Below are positions 1 to 8,648 of a stretch of 51,126 nt of DNA, piece by piece. The position numbers were made by a program, and so were the translations under genes. Position 1 is the first letter of the stretch, and each line of letters opens with the position of its first letter. The notes under the pieces are model-generated. The model was not told where the DNA came from and did no database searches. It saw nothing but the letters and a program-made list of their open reading frames with translations. The stretch is from Candidatus Eremiobacterota bacterium (GTDB lineage Bacteria > Vulcanimicrobiota > CADAWZ01 > Ess09-12): assembly GCA_031082125.1 (NCBI GenBank), contig JAVHLM010000043.1:1-51126 (forward strand). The letters are read 5' to 3'.

Positions 1-607
1 TCACCTCACGCTCAAGGCCGCAAAGGGAGCGCACCTCTGCAATGGCGAGCCACCAGGACTCATTCTCAGACGTCGCGACCCTCGAGAGAGATCTCAGGGC
101 GCTCTTGGCAATTTTTCCCTGGAGATAGGCTTCCCGGGTCAGGGGGAGCGACTTGAGGAGCTCATAGTTGTGCATCAGCTCCGAAGCGGTGCGCCCTGAG
201 AACGAGAGATGCTCCGTGGCGAAAGTGCCCATGGAGCGGTAGCCTATTTGATCAACCCCTTTCGTTTTCAGAGTAACGAGAAGACCGCCCAGCACGAGAT
301 CAAGCGCCAGGCGGCCTCTGACTGCCTCGCAGAGCAGAAAATCAATGCGCTCTGCCCGCTCATCCCTGTCGATGGAGCTGAAGGACACGTCCTCCGAGAG
401 CTTCTCCGCCTCGGGGATGAGGCCCTCCCTGGTAATCTTGACCATGTGCCCGGGCCTGCAGGTGGTCCCTGCGGGAAGCTCATAAGGCTCGGGGAGGAGA
501 AGCATGTCCTCATAGTCCTGCGAAGAGAAAGAATCAGCGAGGTGAAGAAGCTCTTCTTCATCGGGAAGGTGCAATATATTATTGGGGCAGTGCTCTAAAG
601 TCTTCAT
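1..607 (-). CDS. HNH-endonuclease-family paralogue, N-terminal part (runs off the left edge)
   Basis: The reading frame is open from an ATG at 607 down to base 1, so at least 202 residues are present and the C-terminus lies outside the window. Residues about 95-200 resemble the N-terminal module of the full-length HNH protein at 22755-25196: a helical stretch (LALDLVLGGLLVTLKTKG), then GYRSMGTFATEHLSFSGRTA and a helix ending in KSALRSLSRVATSE, matching GYVRVSDFVREELGISSRSG and KSALRYLFQVVKPE in the paralogue. This suggests the same DNA-associated family. The HNH motif, if present, would lie in the unseen C-terminus. No Shine-Dalgarno sequence precedes the ATG. A promoter-like TTGATT-N17-TAGAAT sits so close that the transcript may be leaderless; an internal start at residue 35 is the alternative. 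Confidence 0.72.
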   Translation of the reverse strand, partial: MKTLEHCPNNILHLPDEEELLHLADSFSSQDYEDMLLLPEPYELPAGTTCRPGHMVKITREGLIPEAEKLSEDVSFSSIDRDERAERIDFLLCEAVRGRLALDLVLGGLLVTLKTKGVDQIGYRSMGTFATEHLSFSGRTASELMHNYELLKSLPLTREAYLQGKIAKSALRSLSRVATSENESWWLAIAEVRSLCGLEREV

Positions 608-613
608 ACGTAT

Positions 614-642
614 ATTCTATCAGACTTCAAGAGAAAAATCAA
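614..642 (-). promoter_or_regulatory. sigma70-like promoter for the leftmost gene, possibly leaderless
   Basis: On the minus strand TTGATT (642-637) is followed by a 17-nt spacer and TAGAAT (619-614). The expected transcription start, about 7 nt beyond the -10 box, falls on or next to the ATG at 607, which has no ribosome-binding site. Motif match only. Confidence 0.45.
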
Positions 643-925
643 AAGACATACCCCTTAAAAAGCCCAATGCAGAGGCATTATCAGGCTGTCATAGGATACC
701 ACCCAGAGGGCCTGAAAGGGGTGAAAAGGTCAAAAATGACCCTGAAGGCTTTAAACAATCACCAGGAAGCCACTGAGGCTTCTTCCCGCCCTATCGGCAC
801 ATAGATCAAAAGAGGAAGATGCCATATTAAAATATTTGAGATTGTTTTATCCATTGAGATAAAATGGCCGCAATCCCTCACCCTTCATCTCGATATAATG
901 GCAGGACTGTCGCTGTTTTGCCCGC
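643..925. other. intergenic stretch, no gene seen
   Basis: The gene-free stretch between the leftward start at 607 and the rightward start at 1019 is 411 bases. Apart from the promoters at its two ends I see no convincing reading frame, RNA gene or repeat. It is the region separating two divergent transcripts. Confidence 0.5.
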
Positions 926-953
926 TTGACGCGAAGCCTGGATCCGCTATAAT
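926..953 (+). promoter_or_regulatory. sigma70-like promoter for the gene at 1019
   Basis: TTGACG at 926-931, a 16-nt spacer, then TATAAT at 948-953. A second overlapping TATAAT lies at 953-958. The predicted transcript starts near 960 and leaves a leader of about 60 nt before the start codon at 1019. Confidence 0.6.
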
Positions 954-1018
954 ATAATTATCAAATACTGTGAACATCTGGCAGTGTTCGATTGATTGCC
1001 AGAAAAGGAGCGCCTCCC

Positions 1019-1882
1019 ATGGCAGGAACACTACCGATGAATATCCCAACCGGTTCCTCACCGTTACAGGCATCACCGTCGCTTACTGCAGAGGTGCAGC
1101 AGCGGCAGCAGGCAAGAGAGACCAGGCTCGGGCAGGAAAGCATGCCGCAGGTTGAAAGCCTCTCAGATAAAGAAATCAATGAGCTCAACGGTTTCTATAA
1201 CAAGGTGACAGGACATATTGAGCAGATCCGCTTCCCGGAAGCGCTCAAAGGGCAGTCTTTCATAAGGGACGGCTCGGACCCCGAGCTGCTGGGCCTGATA
1301 CAGCAGCTCCTGGAAAGGGCCCCAGAGCTCCAGGGATCATCGCTCGCTTCAAATGCCAAGAGCGGCCGCGTGTCAGCCTCGGATATAAAGGAACTGCAGA
1401 GCTTCCTGGAATCAAAAGGCTACTCGGTGGGCTCCACCGGCATAGATGGCCTCTATGGTCCCAGAACCCACCACGCAATGGAAGGGTTTCTCACCGGAAG
1501 GGCGCCCGACAGCGGGAACAGCACCATGGGCCAGGGCAGAGGCGGCACCACGGGCCAGGCAGGGGATACTCCCGCACACAATCCGCCTGCCGGCACAAAA
1601 TCCACGCATCATACCACCGGTGCTCCGGGAACAACAGGCACGGGATCAGGACAGAGCACCGGGGCGCCTCCGGGTTACCAGACTATAAAGGGGCAGGTGC
1701 CAGCCGGCGTTGCTGAAAAGGCGAAGAGCCTTCTGGGCGGCGACTACGGCACCGAGACCCCATTTCAGCTCGACGGTAAAAACTATATGACCCGGGTAGA
1801 GCATCATTATCATCCTCCCGGGTACGTGGGAGGTCCCACGGGCTGGCACAAGGGTGTCACTGTCTATGAGCAGAAGCCTTGA
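1019..1882 (+). CDS. peptidoglycan-binding-like protein with Gly/Thr/Pro-rich linker
   Basis: The protein has 287 residues. The start at 1019 is chosen because AAAGGAG at 1004-1010 lies 8 nt upstream; an in-frame upstream start at 992 has no such site. The middle (about residues 117-158) has the pattern of a PG_binding_1-type domain: a conserved IKELQSFLESKGY stretch followed by GIDGLYGPRTHHAMEGF, a fold that in known families binds peptidoglycan or serves as a generic repeat helix bundle. A low-complexity linker rich in Gly, Thr, Ser and Pro (about 160-220) leads to a C-terminal domain of about 60 residues with a His-rich YMTRVEHHYHPPGY segment that I do not recognise. There is no clear signal peptide, so export is uncertain. 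The gene appears to be monocistronic, with its own promoter. Confidence 0.68.
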   Translation: MAGTLPMNIPTGSSPLQASPSLTAEVQQRQQARETRLGQESMPQVESLSDKEINELNGFYNKVTGHIEQIRFPEALKGQSFIRDGSDPELLGLIQQLLERAPELQGSSLASNAKSGRVSASDIKELQSFLESKGYSVGSTGIDGLYGPRTHHAMEGFLTGRAPDSGNSTMGQGRGGTTGQAGDTPAHNPPAGTKSTHHTTGAPGTTGTGSGQSTGAPPGYQTIKGQVPAGVAEKAKSLLGGDYGTETPFQLDGKNYMTRVEHHYHPPGYVGGPTGWHKGVTVYEQKP

Positions 1883-1967
1883 ACAGGCGGCCGGACAGGC
1901 AATTCAGGAGATTCTCTTTACCCATCACCTCATAGGGCACTTCGAGGGCGTAACCGATACTCCATGG

Positions 1968-1996
1968 TTTACAAAGCGCCCGTTATTCTATATAAT
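1968..1996 (+). promoter_or_regulatory. sigma70-like promoter for the VIT/VWA gene
   Basis: TTTACA at 1968-1973, exactly 17 nt of spacer, and a perfect TATAAT at 1991-1996. The transcript would start near 2003 and carry a leader of about 110 nt before the ATG at 2114. Confidence 0.6.
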
Positions 1997-2113
1997 CAAT
2001 TAGGCCACCCGGTTCGAGCTCAGCAGATAATCCCGACCGCACACCGCACCCGATGACGCCTGTAAATGGGTTGCCTTCTATGTATCAGTCCTATTATGGA
2101 AGGGGGAAGTTAC

Positions 2114-5100
2114 ATGTGTTCATTATTGCGGGAAGACGGGCACGCAAGGCAGTTCGCCGCCACTGACGCCCTGCCCTTTGTTCAGGGACCCAAGGGGGAA
2201 AAGCCCATTGAGCTGAAGGACCTCGACATCAGGGTCGTGGTCTCGGGCCTCATTGCTGAGACCACGCAGACGATGAGGTTTTTCAATCCCAATCTCCGCG
2301 ACATGGAGGGAAACCTTACCTTTCCCCTCCCTGACGGCGCTGCTGTCTGCCATTACGCGCTGGACGTGCGCGGCGGGATGGTTGAGGGCGTCGTGGTGCC
2401 GAAGCAGGAGGCACGGCGCATCCTCGAGGCAGAGGAGCGAAAGGGCATAGACCCGGGCCTCATCGAGAAGGTCCAGGGAAACCTTTACCGCACGCGGATC
2501 TATCCCCTCCCGGCCGGGGGCTCCCGCACCGTGAAGATCACCTACGTAAGCGGCCTCACCGTATCAGGGAACGACGCCGCCTATCACCTGCCCCTGAAGC
2601 ATGCTGAAACCGTTGATAAAGTCACCCTCCGGGTCGAAGTCGCCCAGGCCCCCGTCACGCCTGAGCTCTCCGGCGGCATCGGGAACATGCAGCTCACGCA
2701 GTGGGAGAACCGATGGGTGGCCGAGGCGACCCTCGGGAAAGGGACGCCTGCCGAGGACCTGCAGGTGCGCCTCCCGCGCCTGCCCGACCACTTCACCCTG
2801 ACGGAAAAAACCAGTGAAGGCGAGGTCTTCTTCTGTCTTTCGAGCAGAATCCCTGAAGATGAGGGCAAGGCGGAGGCCTGGATCCCCCAGCGCCTTGCCG
2901 TGGCCTGGGACGCCTCAGGAAGCCGCAGGGACAGCTCCCGGGACACAGAGTTCCTGGAAGAGCTCATCATGGCGGCTCCCGGCCTTGTCGTCGATCTCCT
3001 CGTGTTCCGGGACTGCCCGGAGTTACCGGTAAAGACCTTCCACACAGGCAAGGGAGAAACTGGTGCCCTTTTGGCATATCTCAGGGGAATGCCCTGCGAT
3101 GGCGGGACAAACCTCGCCGCCCTTGACTTTTCATCGGCGCCCCATGAAGCCGGCGAGGCCTGGCTCCTCTTCAGTGACGGCCTGGGCACCCTCTCCCAGG
3201 AGCTCCCGAAATCAGGGGGGAAAGCCGTCATCGCCGTCACAGGCCAGGCGGAGAACAACAGCTCATATCTGAGATATCTTGCGGAATCCACGGGAGGCCT
3301 CCATATAAATCTGCTGAGAACTCCTCCGGCGAAAGCCTGCACTGACATGCTGGCGCTGAAGCGGGAAGCCCTGGAGATTGACAAATCAGAGGGATGCAAT
3401 GACCTCCACCGTACCATTGAAGGCAGCCGCTTCACCCTGATTGGCAGGCTCTCAGGGGAATCAGGAAGCATCACCCTCAAAGGGAAAGGGGCACCCGCAG
3501 GAGCTATGGCACTCAGCACTGCCGGGGCTCCGGAAGGGAGAATTCTTGCAAGGGCCTGGGCAGGCATGGAAGCTGATAAGGTGAGCCTCACCGATCCGCA
3601 GAACAGGGAGAGGCTTCTTTCCCTGGGGCGCACCTATGGGCTTGTGACGCCCGGCACCTCGCTTCTCGTGCTGGAAAGCATCGAGCAGTATATCGAGTAT
3701 GATATTGAGCCTCCCCTCTCGCTTCCCGAGATGGTGGCGGTGTTCCGCCGCCGCAGGGAGCAGGCATTCCAGACCAAGGATGCTCAAAAGGAGTCTCAGA
3801 TAGAGAGGATCTACTCCCTCTGGGAGCAGAGAATTGTCTGGTGGGAGAGGGATTTTGAGGGCGAGTACGCCATGAAGAAAAAGGCCATTGCAGAGGAAAG
3901 AGCCTCCAGGCCTCCCGAGCCGAGACTGAGAAGGGAGGCAGGCAGCGCGGCATACCTGGGAGCCGCCCCGGAACTCTCACCCATTGAAGGCCTCGCTTTC
4001 GACATGGCCTCCATGGAGAGCCCTGAGCCGGAAATGGACTTATTGAGGGAGTGCAGCGAACCTATGCCGGAGCTCTGCGCGTCGCTGGCGCCCCCGCCGC
4101 CATCGCCTGCCGCCATGCCGTCCCTGCGGCAGGCCCCTGCAGACGCAGGAAAATCCGATGTGCAGTCTGCTCGTCAGGCATCGATCACCATCAAGCCCTG
4201 GGCGCCCGATACTCCTTACCTGACGGCCATGAGGAACGCCCCGGCCGATCAGCAGTACAGCCTTTACATGGAGCAGCGGGCATACTACGGCGAGAGCCCG
4301 GCCTTCTTCTTCGACTGCGGCGACTTCTTCCTCTCTCAAGGAACGAGAGCGCCTGGCCTCAGGATCCTTTCCAACCTTGTGGAGCTTGGCATTGACGATG
4401 CCGCCATGATCAGGATGTATGCCTGGCGGCTCCAGCAGGCTGAAGACCTTGACCTGGCCATCGAACTCCTCGAAAAGGTCCTCGCCGACCGCGGCGACGA
4501 GCCCCAGTCCTACAGGGATCTTGGCCTTGCCCTGGGACTGCGGTGGGAGCGCGGCCGCAGGGCCGCTGACCTCACCAGGGCAATGGAGCTCCTCTGGGAA
4601 GTGGTGCTCCGCCCATGGGACCGCTTCCCCGAGATCGAGCTCATCGCCCTCATGGAGCTCAACAGGCTCATCCATCTGGCGAAGAAGGAGGGCATACCGG
4701 TCCCTTCGGGGATAGACAGCCGCTTTATACGGCACCTCGATCTCGACATCCGCATCAGCATGTCATGGGATGCCGATCTCACCGATGTGGACCTCCACGT
4801 TTTCGAGCCGGGAGGCGATCACGCCTATTACGGCCACAACCTCACCGATTCCGGGGGCCTGGTCTCGAGGGATTTCAGGGAGGGCTACGGCCCCGAGGAG
4901 TATGTGCTGAAGGCCGCACAACCGGGCGCCTATACTATAAAAGCCCACTACTATGGATCGAGGCAGCAGTCGCTGCTGGGTCCCTGCACGGTCATCACCA
5001 CCGTTTTTACTGATTTCGGCAGAGAAAACGAAAAGAAGCAGGTCCTGATGCTCCGCCTGGACAAGCCCAGCAGCGAGGCTGTCGTGGGGGAGATCACCAT

Positions 5101-5353
5101 CGAGGGGAAGAGGAAAGCTTCCCCGCAGGCACAGGAGATGAAGGAGTGGCAGAAAGCCTTCAGAGCCCTGAGAAAGGGCATGACGGTGAACGAGATAGTC
5201 GCCGCAGTGGGCCAGCCGCTTGAGATAAAGGGAGATGACGAGATGATGCTGGTCTATAAGCCCCAGGAAGGCGTAGTGGTGCATGTGCTTGCAGCGCCGA
5301 GGCTCACTGCAGTGAAACAGATAATGGAAGGTGCCGAGCTGGATCTGCTTTGA
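2114..5353 (+). CDS. VIT domain, VWA-like, TPR-like, DUF2135 multidomain protein
   Basis: About 1079 residues. The start at 2114 follows an AGGGGG ribosome-binding site at 2101; the upstream in-frame start at 2066 has none. Residues about 30-165 match the VIT (vault inter-alpha-trypsin) domain, including MRFFNP, FPLPDGAAV and the YPLPAGGSRTVKITY strand. A von Willebrand A-like domain follows, with a MIDAS-like AWDASGS; the rest of its metal site looks degenerate. A Pro/Glu-rich linker (about 590-680) leads to helical TPR-like segments near 770-860. Next comes a DUF2135 domain (DLTDVDLHVFEP, YYGHN), and the last 70 residues resemble the SmpA/BamE fold (RKGMTVNEIVAAVGQP). VIT/VWA proteins in bacteria are usually exported or envelope-associated, but no signal peptide is visible here. 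The function is unknown; a scaffold or adhesion role is an inference. Confidence 0.85.
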   Translation: MCSLLREDGHARQFAATDALPFVQGPKGEKPIELKDLDIRVVVSGLIAETTQTMRFFNPNLRDMEGNLTFPLPDGAAVCHYALDVRGGMVEGVVVPKQEARRILEAEERKGIDPGLIEKVQGNLYRTRIYPLPAGGSRTVKITYVSGLTVSGNDAAYHLPLKHAETVDKVTLRVEVAQAPVTPELSGGIGNMQLTQWENRWVAEATLGKGTPAEDLQVRLPRLPDHFTLTEKTSEGEVFFCLSSRIPEDEGKAEAWIPQRLAVAWDASGSRRDSSRDTEFLEELIMAAPGLVVDLLVFRDCPELPVKTFHTGKGETGALLAYLRGMPCDGGTNLAALDFSSAPHEAGEAWLLFSDGLGTLSQELPKSGGKAVIAVTGQAENNSSYLRYLAESTGGLHINLLRTPPAKACTDMLALKREALEIDKSEGCNDLHRTIEGSRFTLIGRLSGESGSITLKGKGAPAGAMALSTAGAPEGRILARAWAGMEADKVSLTDPQNRERLLSLGRTYGLVTPGTSLLVLESIEQYIEYDIEPPLSLPEMVAVFRRRREQAFQTKDAQKESQIERIYSLWEQRIVWWERDFEGEYAMKKKAIAEERASRPPEPRLRREAGSAAYLGAAPELSPIEGLAFDMASMESPEPEMDLLRECSEPMPELCASLAPPPPSPAAMPSLRQAPADAGKSDVQSARQASITIKPWAPDTPYLTAMRNAPADQQYSLYMEQRAYYGESPAFFFDCGDFFLSQGTRAPGLRILSNLVELGIDDAAMIRMYAWRLQQAEDLDLAIELLEKVLADRGDEPQSYRDLGLALGLRWERGRRAADLTRAMELLWEVVLRPWDRFPEIELIALMELNRLIHLAKKEGIPVPSGIDSRFIRHLDLDIRISMSWDADLTDVDLHVFEPGGDHAYYGHNLTDSGGLVSRDFREGYGPEEYVLKAAQPGAYTIKAHYYGSRQQSLLGPCTVITTVFTDFGRENEKKQVLMLRLDKPSSEAVVGEITIEGKRKASPQAQEMKEWQKAFRALRKGMTVNEIVAAVGQPLEIKGDDEMMLVYKPQEGVVVHVLAAPRLTAVKQIMEGAELDLL

Positions 5354-5480
5354 GCTCCGGAGCAGGCCCGGTCCGCAGTTCACCGAGGATGTCCATGAGC
5401 ATATCGTGTTGAAGGACATCCCCGGAGTGGACAGGGTCTATGCCCTTCTGCAGGGCACTTTTGCCTTGAAGCGGTAATCT

Positions 5481-5681
5481 CTACCCCTTTATCGCGATGG
5501 CCTGGAAGGGGCACTCGCTGCAGCACAGGGCGCACCACGTGCACTTTTCATAAAGATGCTCCGGGTATGCCATCTCCCTTGTCATGACGAGGGCCGCCTC
5601 GGGGCAGAGGTCGGCGCAGATCCCGCAGGAGGTGCACTGCCCGCTGGTCAAAATCCATTCTTTACGGCTGCTCATTGTCAT
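5481..5681 (-). CDS. 2x[4Fe-4S] ferredoxin
   Basis: A 66-residue protein with two classical four-cysteine cluster motifs: C16, C19, C22, C26 followed by Pro, and C47, C50, C53, C57 followed by Pro. It is a small bacterial-type ferredoxin carrying two [4Fe-4S] clusters for low-potential electron transfer in the cytoplasm. An extra Cys (C54) lies next to the second motif. Its start overlaps the 3' end of the upstream membrane-protein gene by 20 nt, so the two are probably co-transcribed and translationally coupled. An internal Met at residue 3 is an equally possible start. Confidence 0.88.
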   Translation of the reverse strand: MTMSSRKEWILTSGQCTSCGICADLCPEAALVMTREMAYPEHLYEKCTWCALCCSECPFQAIAIKG

Positions 5682-6288
5682 TCTTCTTCAAGGTGCCAAG
5701 GGCGCTCCTGAATCCCCAGAGAAAGACCAGGATAAGAAGGGGAAAGGCTACCAGAAAGGTGAGCTGCGAGAGCTCCAGGTTCACATTTGAGCGGAGCTGA
5801 GTCTTGAGAAAAATCCAGAAAGGGCTCGGATGGGCCTGCAGGTACTCTTTCGCAGGGGCTTCCATGACAAAGGTGAAGCCCACGATGTTGAGGATATTTG
5901 CCAGGAACATGCACCACAGGGAAGTGAGAAAATTTTTATGCGAAAGGTGGTGGCCGCCATGAAAAAGCCGCAGCACCAGGGCGATGGCGAAGAGAATGGT
6001 GGCTGCAGGAACGAAGGGAAGGGCAATCTTGATGTCTGCCATTATATCAGGATTTAATACCAGGTAGCCTGCCGCCACCACCACTGCAAGAAGCACATCT
6101 ACAACAAGCGTCGTGGTGACCTTCCACACCTCGATGGATACCCTCAGGGTGAGGAGCTTTTCCAGGGAGCGGTAATACTGCTGGACAAGGGCCAGAGCCA
6201 TTGCCGCCATACCCAGAACGATTGATACGTCAAGCAGGGTCTGGAGCGTCCATATCTCCAGGGCTTTGTGAATTGTCGATGCCTCCAT
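5662..6288 (-). CDS. multi-spanning membrane protein paired with a ferredoxin
   Basis: A 208-residue protein with about five hydrophobic helices (roughly residues 18-38, 57-77, 86-108, 122-145 and 172-195). I do not recognise the family. A His-rich loop between helices (LRLFHGGHHLSHKNF) could bind haem or a metal, which is inference from histidine density alone. An AAGGGGGAG site precedes the ATG. The overlapping downstream ferredoxin suggests the membrane protein exchanges electrons with it, for example as a small membrane redox anchor. A promoter-like element lies at 6351-6379. Confidence 0.75.
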   Translation of the reverse strand: MEASTIHKALEIWTLQTLLDVSIVLGMAAMALALVQQYYRSLEKLLTLRVSIEVWKVTTTLVVDVLLAVVVAAGYLVLNPDIMADIKIALPFVPAATILFAIALVLRLFHGGHHLSHKNFLTSLWCMFLANILNIVGFTFVMEAPAKEYLQAHPSPFWIFLKTQLRSNVNLELSQLTFLVAFPLLILVFLWGFRSALGTLKKNDNEQP

Positions 6289-6350
6289 GGGACTCCCCCT
6301 TCATGATCATTGCAGGCACCCCCGCTGGGGCGAAAATCTTCCTCATCTTT

Positions 6351-6379
6351 AAGATAAATGAAATGCAAAAAAGATGCAA
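6351..6379 (-). promoter_or_regulatory. sigma70-like promoter for the membrane protein/ferredoxin pair
   Basis: On the minus strand TTGCAT (6379-6374), a 17-nt spacer, and TATCTT (6356-6351). The leader to the ATG at 6288 is about 55 nt and contains a short C4/G4 hairpin. Motif match only. Confidence 0.4.
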
Positions 6380-6433
6380 CACCATAAGTATCAGGTGAAA
6401 CCAGGAAATTCCCGCGTCGGAAGCCCGATAGCC

Positions 6434-6736
6434 TTATTCTTCAATGCGCCCCGTGAGCCTGTATCCGCGGCCTTCAAGGATGGGCAGCACGTGGGTGAAG
6501 AACTCCGGGGTGCCGGGCTTCACCGTTGTGGCATACGTGACGTTCCGATTACCGGAGGGATCGCCCGACAGGGCCTGGATCGGCTTCGAGAAAAGCTCCC
6601 TGAGCCTTGCCTCCAGTTCCCTGTCTGAAAGGGAGAATTTGAGCTCCCCGTTCTCTTCGAGGCTCACTTCCCCCATGATTTCACCGGGAACAAGCTCATC
6701 GGGCGTTTCTTCAAGGCGCTGCAGTACCAGTTTCAT
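6434..6736 (-). CDS. small hypothetical protein, coupled to the metalloprotease gene
   Basis: A 100-residue acidic protein without transmembrane segments or cysteines. I do not recognise it. Its ATG overlaps the stop codon of the upstream metalloprotease gene by 4 nt (ATGA at 6733-6736), a strong sign of translational coupling. It could be an accessory, substrate or inhibitor-like partner of the protease, but nothing in the sequence shows which. Confidence 0.7.
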   Translation of the reverse strand: MKLVLQRLEETPDELVPGEIMGEVSLEENGELKFSLSDRELEARLRELFSKPIQALSGDPSGNRNVTYATTVKPGTPEFFTHVLPILEGRGYRLTGRIEE

Positions 6737-8307
6737 TTCCCTTGCACCGCTCCATTCGCCTGGGATTTGATGAAGGCCGCTTCTTTCTCGACGAGGGCGT
6801 AAAGCTCGGGGTCCTTGGCCTTCAGCAGCTTGGGATCGCTGTAATACAGGGCAAAGCCCTCTGCAAGGTTCTCCCTCTCGCCGGTCCCCGCGTAAGGCGT
6901 AACGGATTCATGCCTGCCATCACCGAAGCCCACGTGGGAGAAAGCCTTGTCGCGGCCCTCGGTCAATTCCTTAGAAAACCCGGGGGATTTCCTCTCGATG
7001 ATGCTTTCGGTGGCGTGGCCCATCTCGTGAATGGGAGCCTGCTCCTTCAGGGCTGATTCCCTTATGAGAATGGTGTTCATGCCGTCCTTGTAAAAATGCT
7101 GGCCCAAGGTGGTGCTTCCCATAGGATCAACGCCCTTTATCTTTCCCGAGCCGTCTGTCCAGCTCTTGAGGCTCCCGTAATCATGGGCGTCAACGACGGA
7201 AGGCTTCGCATCGGGCTTGTCTTCGGGCCTGTAATAGAAGGTGTTGGGGACAAGCACCGGGTTGTTTGCCTGATCCAGCGGAATTGACTGGGGATCTTTT
7301 TTGAATTTGTCAATACTTTCGAGAAACTGCCTCTTCTGTTCAGGGTCCTGCACTGCTGCCGTCATGGTCTCCATATTCTTCAGGGACTCCTGCCTGAGTG
7401 CGGTGAGCCTGTCACCGTTGAGCTTCTCCACGCTGTCGTTGAACTGCTTTATTTCTTCAGGTGTCTTTGCCCCGTGGGCAGCGGCCATGTCATTGGTGCT
7501 CATCGGCTGTTGCGATACCTGCAGAGCAATCATCATTCCCATGGGGCCGGCAGCCCCTGCATCTGATCCCACAAGGGGACTGAAAATCATTGCCTTGTCC
7601 TTGGTCTCCTTTTCAACAAGCTCGGCCTCTTTTTTCCTCTGCTGCGCTTTCAGGTCGCTGAGCTCCTTCTCAAGCATGCTGCGCTCTTTTATTTTTTCGG
7701 CATCGGCATCAGACGCGCTCCCGAATATCGACATGGCGGGAGCCGGGGGAAGCCCGGCAAGCTTGCCTTCAAGCGCCTTTATCCGGGGTCCGTATTCCGC
7801 CTCAACATTCCCGAGGGCCTCCCGGGCATCTTTCCCCATCGCGGAGGCTCCGGCATTTATCGCGGCAGGGTCCTGGGACCTGATGACACCGGTATCCATG
7901 AGGTCCTGGCCGGGTTTCACTATTATGAACTTCGTGCCGTTGGCCTGGTTATATTTAAGCATGTCCAGGTCCACTGCGGCCAGCGTGTTGGTGAGATCCT
8001 GGGCCGAGGCCTCATCGGGCGCACCCACCCTGGAGTCCCGCACGATCATTGACGAGGCGATCTTCTCCCTCTCCGCACGCTCTGCCATCTGCCGCGCGAT
8101 CTCCTGCTGGCTGAGGGCGGGCTTCGATCCGCCCGATTTCACGAACTGATCGTCCCCTGCGGCATGAACGCCGGGAGCATCTGCGCCCTGCGGGGCATCG
8201 GCCTCCGGGGCGCCAGGCGCTTGAGGGGCCTGGGCTTCCTGGGGTGCCGTCTGCACCTGTGGTGAGGTGCCTCTGAAAGAACCCGAGATCGCCGTGATTT
8301 CGTCCAT
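6733..8307 (-). CDS. zincin-type metalloprotease-like protein (ATLF/lethal-factor-like core)
   Basis: About 524 residues. The start at 8307 is preferred because GGGAGGAG lies 6 nt upstream; a more distal ATG at 8331 lacks a site. The first 80 residues are Ala/Pro/Gln/Asp-rich and probably disordered. The middle is helical, with a coiled-coil-like Lys/Glu-rich segment at about 200-245. The C-terminal domain carries the zincin motif HEMGH (His427, Glu428, His431), and a downstream ENLAEGFALYY stretch offers Glu479 or Glu483 as third zinc ligand. This arrangement is like the anthrax-lethal-factor-like (ATLF) peptidases. There is no signal peptide. The disordered N-terminus resembles proteins exported by contact-dependent or type III-like routes, but that is inference. 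The small gene at 6434 follows with a 4-nt overlap. Confidence 0.78.
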   Translation of the reverse strand: MDEITAISGSFRGTSPQVQTAPQEAQAPQAPGAPEADAPQGADAPGVHAAGDDQFVKSGGSKPALSQQEIARQMAERAEREKIASSMIVRDSRVGAPDEASAQDLTNTLAAVDLDMLKYNQANGTKFIIVKPGQDLMDTGVIRSQDPAAINAGASAMGKDAREALGNVEAEYGPRIKALEGKLAGLPPAPAMSIFGSASDADAEKIKERSMLEKELSDLKAQQRKKEAELVEKETKDKAMIFSPLVGSDAGAAGPMGMMIALQVSQQPMSTNDMAAAHGAKTPEEIKQFNDSVEKLNGDRLTALRQESLKNMETMTAAVQDPEQKRQFLESIDKFKKDPQSIPLDQANNPVLVPNTFYYRPEDKPDAKPSVVDAHDYGSLKSWTDGSGKIKGVDPMGSTTLGQHFYKDGMNTILIRESALKEQAPIHEMGHATESIIERKSPGFSKELTEGRDKAFSHVGFGDGRHESVTPYAGTGERENLAEGFALYYSDPKLLKAKDPELYALVEKEAAFIKSQANGAVQGK

Positions 8308-8648
8308 CGTGCTCTCCTCCCGTAGGGTCATAGAATGAAAAAATCCGGTTACATGTGAAGATCCCAGATTTTCCGCTCAGAGAATCGCTTTTTCTTCAGG
8401 GCCTGTGGCGGCCCTTCAGCAGTGAAAGTTCTCCCCTTTCATAATAGATCAAACAGGGGAAAAATACCATTGATGATATGTAAAAAATGTAAAGAGAATG
8501 TTAAAAATTCATTATTTTTGTAAACATCTCGTTCACCATCCCTTCACGGTATCCTCACAGGCATGGGTCATACTGAGACCATAACACCGGGAAGAAGGTG
8601 ATGGAACGACAGGCGACCCGGGGACATTGCCGGTGATGGCAGCAGGAC
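8308..8648. other. AT-rich divergent intergenic region
   Basis: A 341-nt stretch between the leftward protease gene and the rightward TPR gene. Positions about 8440-8525 are clearly AT-richer than the surroundings and contain several TTTACA and TATTAT-like hexamers on the minus strand. None forms an ideal promoter pair, but promoters for both directions most likely lie here. No reading frame or RNA gene is evident. Confidence 0.45.

Noticed and set aside
1883-1985. Possible leftward gene end after the peptidoglycan-binding-like gene
   Set aside because: A minus-strand frame of about 40 codons looks protein-like, but it has no start and overlaps the predicted VIT promoter; too short to support.
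2584-3633. Minus-strand frame of 349 codons opposite the VIT gene
   Set aside because: Antisense to a strong multidomain gene; Arg/Ser/Pro-rich shadow composition.
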